A DNA stretch of 64,000 nt from the NCBI GenBank assembly GCA_965178635.1, contig CBCXVT010000010.1, forward strand, positions 124,001 through 188,000. Reading direction: 5' to 3'. This DNA is from GCA-2733415 sp965178635. Lineage in GTDB: Bacteria; Bacteroidota; Bacteroidia; Flavobacteriales; Flavobacteriaceae. This document shows positions 36,601 to 45,196 of this stretch, piece after piece. Position 1 is the first letter of the stretch; each line of letters starts with the position of its first letter. The translations under genes were made by a program, and so were the position numbers. The notes below the pieces were generated by a model. That model was not told the DNA's origin and made no database searches. It was given only the letters and a program-made list of their open reading frames with translations.

Positions 36601-39600
36601 CACGTTCTAGTGATTGTGTAGTTATTACTACAGTCATCATTTTGATTAGTGATGACTTCAGAAGGTGTTATTACGATGTCTGACACATTAGCACAATTAT
36701 CAGTAGCTGTAAGAATTACATCTTCAAGAGCTGGAATATTATCGCTACATTCTAAAGTGATATCTTGCGGCAATGAACTAGCGTCAAAAGTAGGCGCAGT
36801 GTTATCTTCAACTGTAATTATTTGTATATGTTGCGTACTGTTCCCTGCACAATCAGTCACTGTCCATGTTCTTGTAATAGTGTAGTTATTTGCACAGTCA
36901 TCATTTTGATTTGTGATGACTTCACTAAAACTCACATTAATATTATTATCACAAGAATCATCTGCAGTTAGTGTTATTGCTGTAGGAACATTATCACATT
37001 CAACAGTTGTATCTTGTGGTAATTGTTCATTAAAAATAGGCGCAGTAGTATCAGTAAACGTAATGGTTACATTTAAGAATGCACTATTGTCACAATCATC
37101 AGTTACGGTGTACGTTACAGGTAAATTACCACTTAAGCCACACAATACATTAAAGTCATTCCAGTTATAATTTGAAGATACAGTAATGTTTAAGTCTTGT
37201 GCACAAGCTTCTAAAGCGGTTATATTATCTAAGTTCCACTGATTAGCTACAGTTTCATTATTAGCACCATCACACTCTAATGCTAAATTGTCAACATTAC
37301 AGTTTGATAAATCTGGAATAGTAATATCATCAAATGATAATAATGCGTTTAAGTAGCTTTCATTACCACAGTCATCAGTAATGGTATAATTGACACTTAA
37401 TGTTCCACATGGTCCACAAACTGTATTTAAATTATCATAATTATAATCAGATATAATTGTTAAATCAGTATCACAATTATCTGTTGCGCAAGCTTCAATA
37501 ATTGCAATGTTATTCGCATTCCAATTATTTGCCGTTGTTTCATTAGAAGTACTATCTAAACATTCTAGAACTGAATTGTCTAAAGAACATGAAGACACAA
37601 CTGGTGCAGTATTATCATCTACAGTAATTGTTTGTGTTACTGTATCAACATTTCCACATGAATCTGTATACGTCCAAGTTCTTGTGATTGTTCCTCCACA
37701 GTTTCCGCCTGCTATTGCAGTATCTGAACCTGTTACTGTTCCTGCTGCATCACAGTTATCTGTATATCCTAAATCTACCATTGCTGGCACATCGCCAATA
37801 CACTCTACTGTAACATCTGCCGGAGCAGCTGCCATTACTGGAGCAATCGTATCATCTACTGTAATCGTCTGTGTAACAGTATCTACGTTTCCACATGAAT
37901 CTGTAATTGTCCATGTTCTTGTGATTGTTCCTCCACAGTTTCCGCCTGCTATTGCAGTATCTGAACCTGTCACAGTTCCTGCTGCATCACAGTTATCTGT
38001 ATATCCTAAATCTACCATCGCTGGTACATCTCCTATACACTCTACCGTAACATCTGCCGGAGCAGCTGCTAATACTGGTGCAATCGTATCATCTACTGTA
38101 ATTGTTTGAGTTACTGTATCAGTATTCCCACATGAATCTGTATACGTCCATGTTCTGGTAATTGTTCCTCCACAGTTTCCGCCTGCTATTGCAGAATCTG
38201 AACCTGTTACGGTTCCTGCTGTATCACAGTTATCTGTGTAGCCTAAATCTACCATTGCTGGCACATCTTCAATACATTCTACAGTGATGTTTGCTGGAGC
38301 GGCATCAATTACTGGCGCAATAGTATCATCAATAGTAATTATTTGACTTACTTGAATAGCGTTGTTTCCACAGGCATCAGAAATGTTCCATGTTCTTGTG
38401 ATAGTTCCCCCACATGTGGTTCCATTTAATGCGCTATCAACTCCAGTTACAGTTCCCGCAGCATCACAGTTATCAGTGTACGCTAAATCTACCATAGCTG
38501 GTAGGTCATCTATACATTGTACAGAGATGTCGCTAGGAGCACTTGCAATTACTGGAGCGGTAGTATCTTGAATAGTGATTATTTGACTCACTTGAGTTGC
38601 TGCATTTCCACAGGCATCAGAAATGTTCCATGTTCTTGTGATAGTTCCCCCACATGTGGTTCCATTTAATGCGCTATCAACTCCAGTTACAGTTCCCGCA
38701 GCATCACAGTTATCAGTGTACGCTAAATCTACCATAGCTGGTAGGTCATCTATACATTGTACAGAGATGTCGCTAGGAGCACTTGCAATTACTGGAGCAG
38801 TATTGTCTTGAATAGTGATTATTTGACTCACTTGAGTTGCTGCATTTCCACAGGCATCAGAAATGTTCCATGTTCTTGTGATAGTTCCACCACATGTGGT
38901 TCCATTTAATGCGCTATCAATACCAGTTACAGTTCCCGTAGCATCACAGTTATCAGTGTACGCTAAATCTACCATAGCTGGTACATCATCAATACATTGT
39001 ACAGAGATGTCGCCAGGAGCACTCGCAATTACTGGAGCAGTATTGTCTTGAATTGTGATTGTTTGTGTAAATACACTTGTTACTCTACCACAAATATCAG
39101 TATAAATCCATGTATTTGTATATGTTCCGTTTGAAGGACATGTGTTCGACTGCTCAAATTGCCCAGTTGTTTTCGTTGGAATTAAGTTACATGAATCTAA
39201 TTGTGGTGTTAAGTTCTGTGCATCTTCTAACCCTTGTGTGTCATTACAATCTAATGTTCTGTCTAAATCATTAGCACCTGTAAGCCAATCAACAATTGCT
39301 GGTTGGTTTATGTTAAAAGTATTAGGCAAATTATTTCCGATACCACAATTATCAGTTCCAGATGAACTATAAACAGTTTCTGTTGCAGGATTTTCAACTC
39401 CTTTGTATGTAGCTTGAAGTTGAATTTGAAATGAATTGCTACATTTTGTTTCTAAGAAATAACATTTATCTTTAATTTTAAGTTCAAAGCCTAAAGCTAA
39501 TAAAGCAGCATTAACAGTTGTTAAACTATCATCAGTTACTGTAAAAGTTAAAATACGTGTTACATTGTTATAGTTATAAGATATACCATTTGGTAAATTA

Positions 39601-40904
39601 TTTACAGTTATAAAATCGGCTTCTTCAGGAATTGTAGCTGTAATGGTTAGGTTCTCAGCATTGTCATTTCCGGTATTTTGGATATCAAAATTAAAGATAA
39701 TAGTGTCATTGTTGTTCACTGTTGTAGAAGCACCTAAGTCAGTCTGTAGTACAATAGGGGACATGTTTGGTTCCCAAACATCAACCGCAAGTCCTAAAAG
39801 AAATAATCCATAAGTTTCTTGATCAGAGGTTAAACGCATTGTTGCAGAAGTCTGATTATTATCAATTATTGAATTATTCGTGTTATTAAGTTTGAATACT
39901 GCAGCATCAAAACCTAATGTATTTAAACTTTTAGGTGTTCTGTCTGTAAAGTCTGTACCGTTTTTGGTTATTTTACTATTAAAAAAGTTATCACTAGGTC
40001 TATCGTTTGTAGAAATATCTACCCAATTATTCGCAACATTCCTTATTTGTAATCGGTCATTTTTTAAATCTCTATCACCTTCTAAACCTCCAATAATAAC
40101 ATTTGTATTTACTGCTCCAGTAGGAATTGTTAAAAACCCATCAAATAGTATGTTAAAATTGTTTTCGTCAGCAGTAACATGTGCATATCCATCGAAAATT
40201 GTAATATTCTTTTTTGGGAATGTTGGATTTTCATATATAAATACAATTTCCCAACCACCAGAAGTTCCAACATTACCACCACCATGACCTGTTAATTCAC
40301 CTTCTTTGGCTCTTACGTTTGCTATTTGATACTCATCAAATGGATCATTTAAGTTTCTAACTTGCGTAGTGATATCTTTAAAGCAAATGTATGGGTCATT
40401 AACAAAGTGGTCATTAGTATTTCCGTCTCCATTATCATCTCTTCCTCTATAAATAACATCGTCTGCAGTAATTGTAGTATATGTGTTTTGCCCAGGAAGC
40501 ATTAATTTTACCTGGTTATAGTTCCAATTAGGTTCATTATTTGAGTTTTCCTCTTCTAAATCGGCAGCTGCCCAATATAAAAATGCTTTTTTTATGGTTA
40601 AACATTTTGAAGCAGATACGGGATTGATAAATGTAGCTTTACTTGAGTTGAATGTACTATTGTCGTTATCTATGTCAACAAACACATTATCATCAAAATT
40701 ATGATTCCCTTCAGTACCATTATAACTGTTAGTTGCATGTCTTGATAGTACATTATTAGCAATCATAGTCATGTTACCATTTACGGTTTCTGAAAATCGT
40801 GGCTCAAATGTTTGTTTTACCTGACCACTCATATGAGCCATGGTACAACACAATATTAGAGTGAAGACCAACTTGGTGGACAGGTGTGTAATTAGATGTT
40901 TCAT
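33645..40904 (-). CDS. Giant repeat adhesin with gliding-motility-associated C-terminal domain
   Basis: A 2419-residue surface protein. It has a signal peptide (about 1-28), an N-terminal globular region (about 30-380), and a DUF11-like segment (about 385-520: FNFDIQNTGNDNAENLTITATIP, split here by eye). Then come six Cys-containing repeats of about 78-80 residues (about 615-1098), two irregular repeats of about 95 residues, and ten repeats of about 82-88 residues (about 1282-2149). The repeats resemble HYR-type Ig-like modules (ECSDNIPAL, TATDNC, NDCAGN, then ITVEDNTAP). The last ~105 residues (ITPNGD, LKIFNRWGALVYQS, PTGTYYYIIEI) are a type B type IX sorting domain. PorP/SprF downstream supports export by T9SS. 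The role in adhesion or gliding is inferred. Confidence 0.93.
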   Translation of the reverse strand: MKHLITHLSTKLVFTLILCCTMAHMSGQVKQTFEPRFSETVNGNMTMIANNVLSRHATNSYNGTEGNHNFDDNVFVDIDNDNSTFNSSKATFINPVSASKCLTIKKAFLYWAAADLEEENSNNEPNWNYNQVKLMLPGQNTYTTITADDVIYRGRDDNGDGNTNDHFVNDPYICFKDITTQVRNLNDPFDEYQIANVRAKEGELTGHGGGNVGTSGGWEIVFIYENPTFPKKNITIFDGYAHVTADENNFNILFDGFLTIPTGAVNTNVIIGGLEGDRDLKNDRLQIRNVANNWVDISTNDRPSDNFFNSKITKNGTDFTDRTPKSLNTLGFDAAVFKLNNTNNSIIDNNQTSATMRLTSDQETYGLFLLGLAVDVWEPNMSPIVLQTDLGASTTVNNNDTIIFNFDIQNTGNDNAENLTITATIPEEADFITVNNLPNGISYNYNNVTRILTFTVTDDSLTTVNAALLALGFELKIKDKCYFLETKCSNSFQIQLQATYKGVENPATETVYSSSGTDNCGIGNNLPNTFNINQPAIVDWLTGANDLDRTLDCNDTQGLEDAQNLTPQLDSCNLIPTKTTGQFEQSNTCPSNGTYTNTWIYTDICGRVTSVFTQTITIQDNTAPVIASAPGDISVQCIDDVPAMVDLAYTDNCDATGTVTGIDSALNGTTCGGTITRTWNISDACGNAATQVSQIITIQDNTAPVIASAPSDISVQCIDDLPAMVDLAYTDNCDAAGTVTGVDSALNGTTCGGTITRTWNISDACGNAATQVSQIITIQDTTAPVIASAPSDISVQCIDDLPAMVDLAYTDNCDAAGTVTGVDSALNGTTCGGTITRTWNISDACGNNAIQVSQIITIDDTIAPVIDAAPANITVECIEDVPAMVDLGYTDNCDTAGTVTGSDSAIAGGNCGGTITRTWTYTDSCGNTDTVTQTITVDDTIAPVLAAAPADVTVECIGDVPAMVDLGYTDNCDAAGTVTGSDTAIAGGNCGGTITRTWTITDSCGNVDTVTQTITVDDTIAPVMAAAPADVTVECIGDVPAMVDLGYTDNCDAAGTVTGSDTAIAGGNCGGTITRTWTYTDSCGNVDTVTQTITVDDNTAPVVSSCSLDNSVLECLDSTSNETTANNWNANNIAIIEACATDNCDTDLTIISDYNYDNLNTVCGPCGTLSVNYTITDDCGNESYLNALLSFDDITIPDLSNCNVDNLALECDGANNETVANQWNLDNITALEACAQDLNITVSSNYNWNDFNVLCGLSGNLPVTYTVTDDCDNSAFLNVTITFTDTTAPIFNEQLPQDTTVECDNVPTAITLTADDSCDNNINVSFSEVITNQNDDCANNYTITRTWTVTDCAGNSTQHIQIITVEDNTAPTFDASSLPQDITLECSDNIPALEDVILTATDNCANVSDIVITPSEVITNQNDDCSNNYTITRTWIANDCAGNSIQHVQVITVEDNTAPAFDASSLPQDITFECSDNIPALEDVILTATDNCSDVSDIIITPSEIITNQNDDCSNNYTITRTWVANDCAGNSIQHVQVITVEDNTAPAFDASSLPQNITFECSDNIPALEDVILTATDNCSDVSDIVITPSEIITNQNDECSNNYTITRTWIANDCAGNTIEHVQVITVQDSSAPVLSALPADATVECDSIPDADIVTATDNCDTTLDVDFNEQIVADPNGCATNYTINRTWTVTDCAGNITAHTQVITVEDNSVPVLSGDIPDDVTVECDAIPEAAVLTVADNCGNNIPISFTEVLTGNDDECANNYTITRTWTVTDCAGNSTQHIQIITVEDNTAPTFDDSSLPQDITLECSDNIPALEDVILTATDNCADVSDIIITPTEIITNQDDDCSNNYIITRTWTANDCAGNSIQHIQVITVEDNTAPVFDVSSLPQNVTLECSDNIPALVDVILTATDNCSDVSDIIITPSEIITNQNDECSNNYTITRTWIANDCAGNSVEHVQVITVEDNTAPVFDISSLPQDVALECSDNIPAIEDVILTATDNCSDVSDIIITPSEIITNQNDDCSNNYTITRTWIANDCAGNSVEHVQVITVEDNTAPTFDASSLPLDVTLECSDNIPALEDVILTATDNCSDMSDIIITPSEEITNQDSGCSNNYTITRTWVANDCAGNSIEHVQVVTIVDTTQPLLSEGDDGSAECTGTDPSLNEEYIIWRDDFANITATDNCGEATLSVSEGQWVEDGCSYTMTINIIATDECGLVSEIQERTFVISDTTAPEVLTYLDDIVFYCNEVPPVPELDIEENCSDEATVVFTETTIGTEGSEDYQIIRTWTISDDCENKTIKEQILLVQPDCDCLEDKFISKAITPNGDIYNDYFKVEGIDDCGTPSLKIFNRWGALVYQSDVYDSKKGRWRGTAQGGVTIGGNNNLPTGTYYYIIEIRNRDIKPITGHVYLSTK
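34450..37060 (-). repeat. Ten tandem ~264-bp repeats inside the adhesin
   Basis: Within the adhesin, ten modules with usual period 264 bp (88 codons); the shared GCAGTGTT(A/G)TCTTCAAC site recurs at about 34725, 34989, 35253 and 35517, and at about 36267, 36531 and 36795. Two near-identical groups (four at the C-terminal side, three at the N-terminal side) are separated by two diverged copies, so amplification happened at least twice. Confidence 0.85.
37605..39066 (-). repeat. Six tandem 234-240-bp repeats inside the adhesin
   Basis: Two subgroups of three. The three copies at about 38340-39060 share ACGNAAT/ISDACG-type codons with a 240-bp period. The copies around 38521-38760 and 38761-39000 are almost identical in DNA, with only a few differences near 38559-38575 and 38799-38815. 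The three at about 37605-38335 have a 234-bp period. Confidence 0.85.
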
Positions 40905-40934
40905 AACTATCTTTAATTAAAGGGTTAGTTGAGT

Positions 40935-41369
40935 TTATTGAAAATTATTAGTGTCTGGTATGAATTGTGAATGTGTCACAGTATTTGAAATAGTTATCCC
41001 TTGCTGATTTACAGCTGAGATTTCAATACAGGACCAAGTGTTGAGTTTTGTCAAATTATTTCTTTGCATCTCAATTGTAAAGGCTTTAGATGCATTTGCT
41101 TCAATTTGAATTCTAGATAATTTTGTTTGTGAGTGTATGTTAACACTCATTTTAGAAGATTTTTTCTTACAATCTACCTGTTTAGTAACTATTGCGTATT
41201 CAATAGTCTTATTAGTAGTGTTTTCAATACTATAGGTATGTTTGTGTATGTGTGTAGATAGTGGGGCTTTACTTTTTTCAAGTAAAGAAACTTGTAAAAG
41301 AGTAGACTTTTGTTGGCTAAACGCAAAATTCATTGCTGTAATAGTCAATAGATAAAATAATTTTTTCAT
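40935..41369 (-). CDS. Small secreted protein at the head of the adhesin operon
   Basis: A 144-residue protein with signal peptide (1-18, ending FAFSQ). The mature part is beta-rich with two Cys (VDCKKKSS and TWSCIEIS) and resembles a single Ig- or FN3-like fold (TYSIENTTNKTIEYAI..., FTIEMQRNNL). I know no named family. It is 30 bp upstream of the giant adhesin and 3' of an apparent activated promoter, so it is the first gene of the four-gene operon. A role as a periplasmic helper or minor surface component of the adhesin is an inference. Confidence 0.75.
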   Translation of the reverse strand: MKKLFYLLTITAMNFAFSQQKSTLLQVSLLEKSKAPLSTHIHKHTYSIENTTNKTIEYAIVTKQVDCKKKSSKMSVNIHSQTKLSRIQIEANASKAFTIEMQRNNLTKLNTWSCIEISAVNQQGITISNTVTHSQFIPDTNNFQ

Positions 41370-41418
41370 GGCTCTGATATTTTCATTGTTATAAATGATA
41401 ACATGCAGAGATTGAATT

Positions 41419-41426
41419 CAAAGCTA
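41419..41426 (-). promoter_or_regulatory. -7 element of the adhesin operon promoter
   Basis: On the minus strand the sequence TAGCTTTG (41426-41419) is a perfect TAnnTTTG. No TTG is present about 19-21 bp upstream, so the promoter looks weak by itself. The predicted start is near 41413, giving a leader of about 43 nt. Confidence 0.55.
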
Positions 41427-41463
41427 AACTTGGGACGCTTTAAAAATTGTATAAATAAAGTTC

Positions 41464-41510
41464 TCGTAGGGGTACGATTTAATAAATGAAGTTTTTTCGT
41501 TGGGTAACGA
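41464..41510. promoter_or_regulatory. Twin dyad operators TCGTWGGGKWACGA
   Basis: TCGTAGGGGTACGA (41464-41477) and TCGTTGGGTAACGA (41497-41510) share the form CGTW-GGGK-WACG. In each, the W bases of the two arms are complementary (A/T in one, T/A in the other), as in a protein-binding dyad. They are 33 bp apart, three helical turns, and centred about 57 and 90 bp upstream of the predicted adhesin-operon start, where class I activators bind. The cognate regulator is unknown. Confidence 0.6.
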
Positions 41511-41671
41511 AGTCAGTTTTTTGATTAAAAATGCAAGGTGCATTTTAGTGGGTTCTATAAAAGTATAATAAAAAAACGTTAAAACAATAAGAATATCATA
41601 AATATTTTATTAAAAAATTAAAAATACCTACATTTAGTGATGAAATTATAGTTAAATTTATTTAATTGAAA

Positions 41672-42157
41672 ATGAAGAGATTGTACCTTGTAAGACACGC
41701 AAAATCATCTTGGAAACATAATTTAAATGATTTGGATAGACCGCTTAAAGCACGTGGTGTGTCCGATGCAAAATTAATTGCTATACATACAAGGCAGCTG
41801 TTTAAGAATCCTGATATAATATTATGTTCTCCTTCAAAAAGAACTTTGCAAACCGCAAAAATAGTTCAAGAACATTGGGGGATTATGAGTACACAAATAA
41901 TCATTAAAAATGAATTATATGATTTTTCTGGAGCAAATTTGATTAAAACCATACGGCAATGTGATGATAGTATAAATAATGTGATGATTTTTGCTCATAA
42001 TTTTGCCGTTACTGACTTTGTCAATACATTTGGGACAATAGATATAAACTCTGTGCCTACTTGTGGTTTTGTAGTGATTGATTTTGAGATAACTTCTTGG
42101 AAAAAATTAAATAAAGGCAAAACCATTTATATGCAATTCCCAAAAGGGCTGAGGTAA
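41672..42157 (+). CDS. SixA-like histidine phosphatase family protein
   Basis: A 161-residue single-domain phosphatase of the histidine phosphatase superfamily. The catalytic RHG-type motif appears as LVRHAKSSW, with SPSKRTLQTAKI (second Arg) and the distal His in IFAHNFAVTDF. SixA in E. coli removes phosphate from phosphohistidine proteins. I start at the ATG 6 bp inside the longer TTG-initiated frame. Its position directly before ppk (22 bp) suggests a link with polyphosphate metabolism; known SixA-type proteins often neighbour ppk, but the substrate here is open. Confidence 0.85.
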   Translation: MKRLYLVRHAKSSWKHNLNDLDRPLKARGVSDAKLIAIHTRQLFKNPDIILCSPSKRTLQTAKIVQEHWGIMSTQIIIKNELYDFSGANLIKTIRQCDDSINNVMIFAHNFAVTDFVNTFGTIDINSVPTCGFVVIDFEITSWKKLNKGKTIYMQFPKGLR

Positions 42158-42179
42158 TATTTTATAAGATATTAAGTAC

Positions 42180-44243
42180 ATGACACAACAGAAAGATAAA
42201 TATATAAATAGGGAATTAAGTTGGTTACAATTTAATGCACGTGTTTTACAAGAAGCTGCAGACCCGTCTGTTCCGCTTTTAGAGCGGTTACGTTTTGTAG
42301 GTATATTTTCTAATAATTTGGATGAATTTTTTAAGGTTCGCTATGCTACAGTTAAGCGAATATCTGATGCTGGTAAAAGTGGTAGAAAAGCTTTAGGAGT
42401 CTATAAAGCAGATGAGTTGTTGGAAATGATTACTGAAGAGGTTATTGTACAACAATCAAAAAGTTTGGCAATTATTGATGAAGTATATTCTAAGTTAGAA
42501 GATGAAGATATATATGTATTAAATGAACGCACTATTTTACATCCTTCTCACAAAGATTTTATCGCAGATTTTTATGTAGAAAATGTAAGCCCTGCTTTAA
42601 TGGCAATTGTATTAAATGATAATACACCTATACCGCGATTGAAAGATTCTGCTGCCTATTTAGCAATTAAAATGAAATTATCAGACACCGAAAATCAATA
42701 TGCATTATTAGAGGTGCCACGAAGTGTTTATCGTTTTGTTACCTTACCTAAAGTGGATAATAAAGATTATATTATTCTTTTAGATGATTTAATTAGGTAT
42801 AGGCTAGATTCAATTTTCAGTATTTTTAAATACGAAAGTATCGAGGCTCATATGATAAAAATTACTCGTGATGCTGAGCTTGATATAGAGTCAGATTTAG
42901 GAGTTAGCTTTTTAGAAAAATTATCTAAAAGTGTTAAAAATAGGGCAGATGGAGATCCTGTACGCTTTATTTATGATAAAACTATAGCAGCGGATACATT
43001 GGCATTTTTGATGCGTAAAATGGGTATTGAGCCTAATGATAGTGTAATACCAGGAGGAAGATATCACTTTAGAAGAGATTTTATGAATTTCCCAAATATG
43101 GGTAGAAAAGACCTCTTATATGCAAAAGATAAACCTCTTGCTATAAAAGGAATATCTTTGAGTGATAACTTGTTTGAAAAAGTAGCAGAAAAAGATTTTT
43201 TACAATATGCACCATACCATTCATTTTCTTATACTATTAAATTTTTACGTCAAGCAGCTTTAGATCCACAAGTAAAAACGATAAAAATTACAATTTACCG
43301 TTTGGCAAAAATATCTCACATAGCGAGCTCTTTAATAAATGCTGCTAAAAATGGTAAAGAGGTAGTTGTGCAAATTGAGTTACAGGCAAGGTTTGACGAG
43401 GCTTCAAATATGGAGTATGCTCAAAAAATGCAAGATGAGGGCGTCAAGTTAATCTTTGGAGTAAAAGGATTAAAAGTGCACAGTAAAGTTTGTTTAGTTG
43501 AACGTTTAGAAAATAAAAAAATAAAGCTATATGGTTTTATTAGTACAGGTAATTTTAATAATGTAACAGCAAAAATTTATACAGATTATACCTTATTTAC
43601 AGCAAATCAGGAGATTTTAAAAGATTTAAGAAAGGTCTTTAACTTCTTAAAAACAAATTATATTGTTAATAAATACAAGCATTTATTAGTTGCTCCACAT
43701 TATTCAAAGAATGGTTTTATTAAGTTAATTGATGCAGAAATTAATAAAGCATTGCAGGGGATACCAGCGCAAATTAAGCTAAAATTAAATAGTATCACCA
43801 GCTATAAAATGGTAGATAAACTTTATGAAGCTAGTCAAGCAGGCGTACAGATACAAATGATTGTTAGAGGAATTTGTTGTCTTATTCCAGGCTTAAAAGG
43901 CTTGAGTGAAAATATTGAAGCCATAAGTATTGTAGATAAATACCTTGAACATCCAAGAATGATGATTTTTGGAACAGAAGGAACCGAAAAAGTGTTTATA
44001 TCATCTTCAGATTGGATGACAAGAAACCTAGATAATAGAGTAGAGGTAACTTGCCCTATTTATGATGATCAGATTAAAAAAGAACTTATAGACACCTTTA
44101 CCATTTGCTGGAGTGACAATGTTAAAGCAAGAATTCTTTCTGAAAATAAAGATAATGTTTACAGAGTTACTGAAGGGAAACCAATAAGATCACAATTAAA
44201 AACATACGAATATTACGTCAATAAAATTACCGTAGTAACATGA
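42180..44243 (+). CDS. ppk1: Polyphosphate kinase 1
   Basis: A 687-residue enzyme that reversibly polymerises the gamma-phosphate of ATP into inorganic polyphosphate. The N-domain opening is YINRELSWLQFNARVLQEA, and FSNNLDEFFKVR is the ATP-binding region. The catalytic autophosphorylated His is His434 in GLKVHSKVCLV, and the second phospholipase-D-like motif contains YLEHPRMMIFG. All domains are complete. It overlaps the ppx start by 4 bp, giving a SixA-Ppk1-Ppx operon that can both make and degrade polyphosphate. Confidence 0.97.
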   Translation: MTQQKDKYINRELSWLQFNARVLQEAADPSVPLLERLRFVGIFSNNLDEFFKVRYATVKRISDAGKSGRKALGVYKADELLEMITEEVIVQQSKSLAIIDEVYSKLEDEDIYVLNERTILHPSHKDFIADFYVENVSPALMAIVLNDNTPIPRLKDSAAYLAIKMKLSDTENQYALLEVPRSVYRFVTLPKVDNKDYIILLDDLIRYRLDSIFSIFKYESIEAHMIKITRDAELDIESDLGVSFLEKLSKSVKNRADGDPVRFIYDKTIAADTLAFLMRKMGIEPNDSVIPGGRYHFRRDFMNFPNMGRKDLLYAKDKPLAIKGISLSDNLFEKVAEKDFLQYAPYHSFSYTIKFLRQAALDPQVKTIKITIYRLAKISHIASSLINAAKNGKEVVVQIELQARFDEASNMEYAQKMQDEGVKLIFGVKGLKVHSKVCLVERLENKKIKLYGFISTGNFNNVTAKIYTDYTLFTANQEILKDLRKVFNFLKTNYIVNKYKHLLVAPHYSKNGFIKLIDAEINKALQGIPAQIKLKLNSITSYKMVDKLYEASQAGVQIQMIVRGICCLIPGLKGLSENIEAISIVDKYLEHPRMMIFGTEGTEKVFISSSDWMTRNLDNRVEVTCPIYDDQIKKELIDTFTICWSDNVKARILSENKDNVYRVTEGKPIRSQLKTYEYYVNKITVVT

Positions 44244-45130
44244 TTATAAAAAAATATGCAGCAATAGATGTAGGCTCAAATGCCGTTAGAATGTTAATTA
44301 CTAATATCATTGAAGATAAAGGTAAGGAACCTAAATTTAAGAAAAGTTCTTTAGTACGTGTACCTATTCGTTTAGGTCAAGACGCTTTTACAACGGGAGA
44401 AATTTCTGAAGCTAATATTGAGAAAATGAAAGATACCATGAACGCCTTTAAGCTATTAATGAAATCTTACGGTGTTATTAAATATATGGCTTGTGCAACT
44501 TCAGCTTTAAGAGTAGCTAATAATGGTGAAGCTGTTGTTAATTTAATAAAAGAAGCAAGTGATATAGATATTGAAATTATTGATGGAAAAAAAGAAGCTG
44601 CAATAATTGCATCAACAGATTTAAAAACATTCATCAATCAAGATTCTAATTATTTATATGTAGATGTTGGTGGCGGAAGCACTGAATTGACAATTTTTTC
44701 TAATGGAAGAATTATCATGTCAAAATCATTTAAAGTAGGTACAGTTCGTTTGATAAATAATATGGTTGATGAACCCGTAATTTGGGAGAAAATTAAAAAA
44801 TGGATTCAAGAAAATACAGCAGATTTTAGTAAAATCACAATGATTGGTTCTGGAGGAAACATCAATAAAATTCATAAATTATCTGGTAAAACAGTAGACA
44901 AGCCGTTATCTTATATCTTTTTAAATGCGCAATATCATTTTTTTAATGCCATGTCTTATTCTGATAGAATTTCAGAAATAGGGTTAAATCCTGATAGAGC
45001 TGATGTTATAATACCTGCGTTAAAAATATATTTAAATGCTATGAAATGGTCTGGTTCTAAAAAAATATACGTTCCTAAAATAGGGTTATCTGATGGTATG
45101 GTTAAAACACTTTACTATAATGATAATTAA
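44240..45130 (+). CDS. Exopolyphosphatase / Ppx-GppA family
   Basis: A 296-residue ASKHA-fold phosphatase. The N-terminal loop YAAIDVGSNAVRMLI, the second DVGGGSTELTIFSNG and the GSGGNINKI region are the ATPase/phosphatase motifs of Ppx/GppA. It lacks the C-terminal HD-like extension of E. coli Ppx, as in many Bacteroidota. It hydrolyses terminal phosphates from polyphosphate, or pppGpp; the operon with ppk1 favours polyphosphate. Coupled to ppk1 by an ATGA overlap and followed by a good terminator. Confidence 0.92.
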   Translation: MIIKKYAAIDVGSNAVRMLITNIIEDKGKEPKFKKSSLVRVPIRLGQDAFTTGEISEANIEKMKDTMNAFKLLMKSYGVIKYMACATSALRVANNGEAVVNLIKEASDIDIEIIDGKKEAAIIASTDLKTFINQDSNYLYVDVGGGSTELTIFSNGRIIMSKSFKVGTVRLINNMVDEPVIWEKIKKWIQENTADFSKITMIGSGGNINKIHKLSGKTVDKPLSYIFLNAQYHFFNAMSYSDRISEIGLNPDRADVIIPALKIYLNAMKWSGSKKIYVPKIGLSDGMVKTLYYNDN

Positions 45131-45143
45131 AATTTTAATTTAT

Positions 45144-45177
45144 AAAAAAAGCGAACTTAATTAGTTCGCTTTTTTTA
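45144..45177. terminator. Terminator after ppx
   Basis: AGCGAACT (45150-45157) and AGTTCGCT (45163-45170) pair across TAATT, with an A-run before and a T-run after. It lies between the polyphosphate operon and the convergent beta-helix lipoprotein gene, and can act on both. Confidence 0.85.
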
Positions 45178-45196
45178 TAAATCTTTTTACTGCAGT

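Noticed and set aside
37507..38571. Long open frames on the plus strand opposite the adhesin repeats, with repeated similar proteins
   Set aside because: They recur with the exact period of the adhesin modules and are produced by its codon composition on the other strand. They have no start signals of their own and no plausible protein features.
37605..39066. CRISPR-like array suggested by regular repeats
   Set aside because: The period (234-240 bp) and continuous coding potential show protein-module repeats, not CRISPR repeats and spacers.
41370..41671. Possible small gene in the gap before the SixA-like gene
   Set aside because: No open frame with codon bias or signal; the region is better explained by promoters and the dyads.
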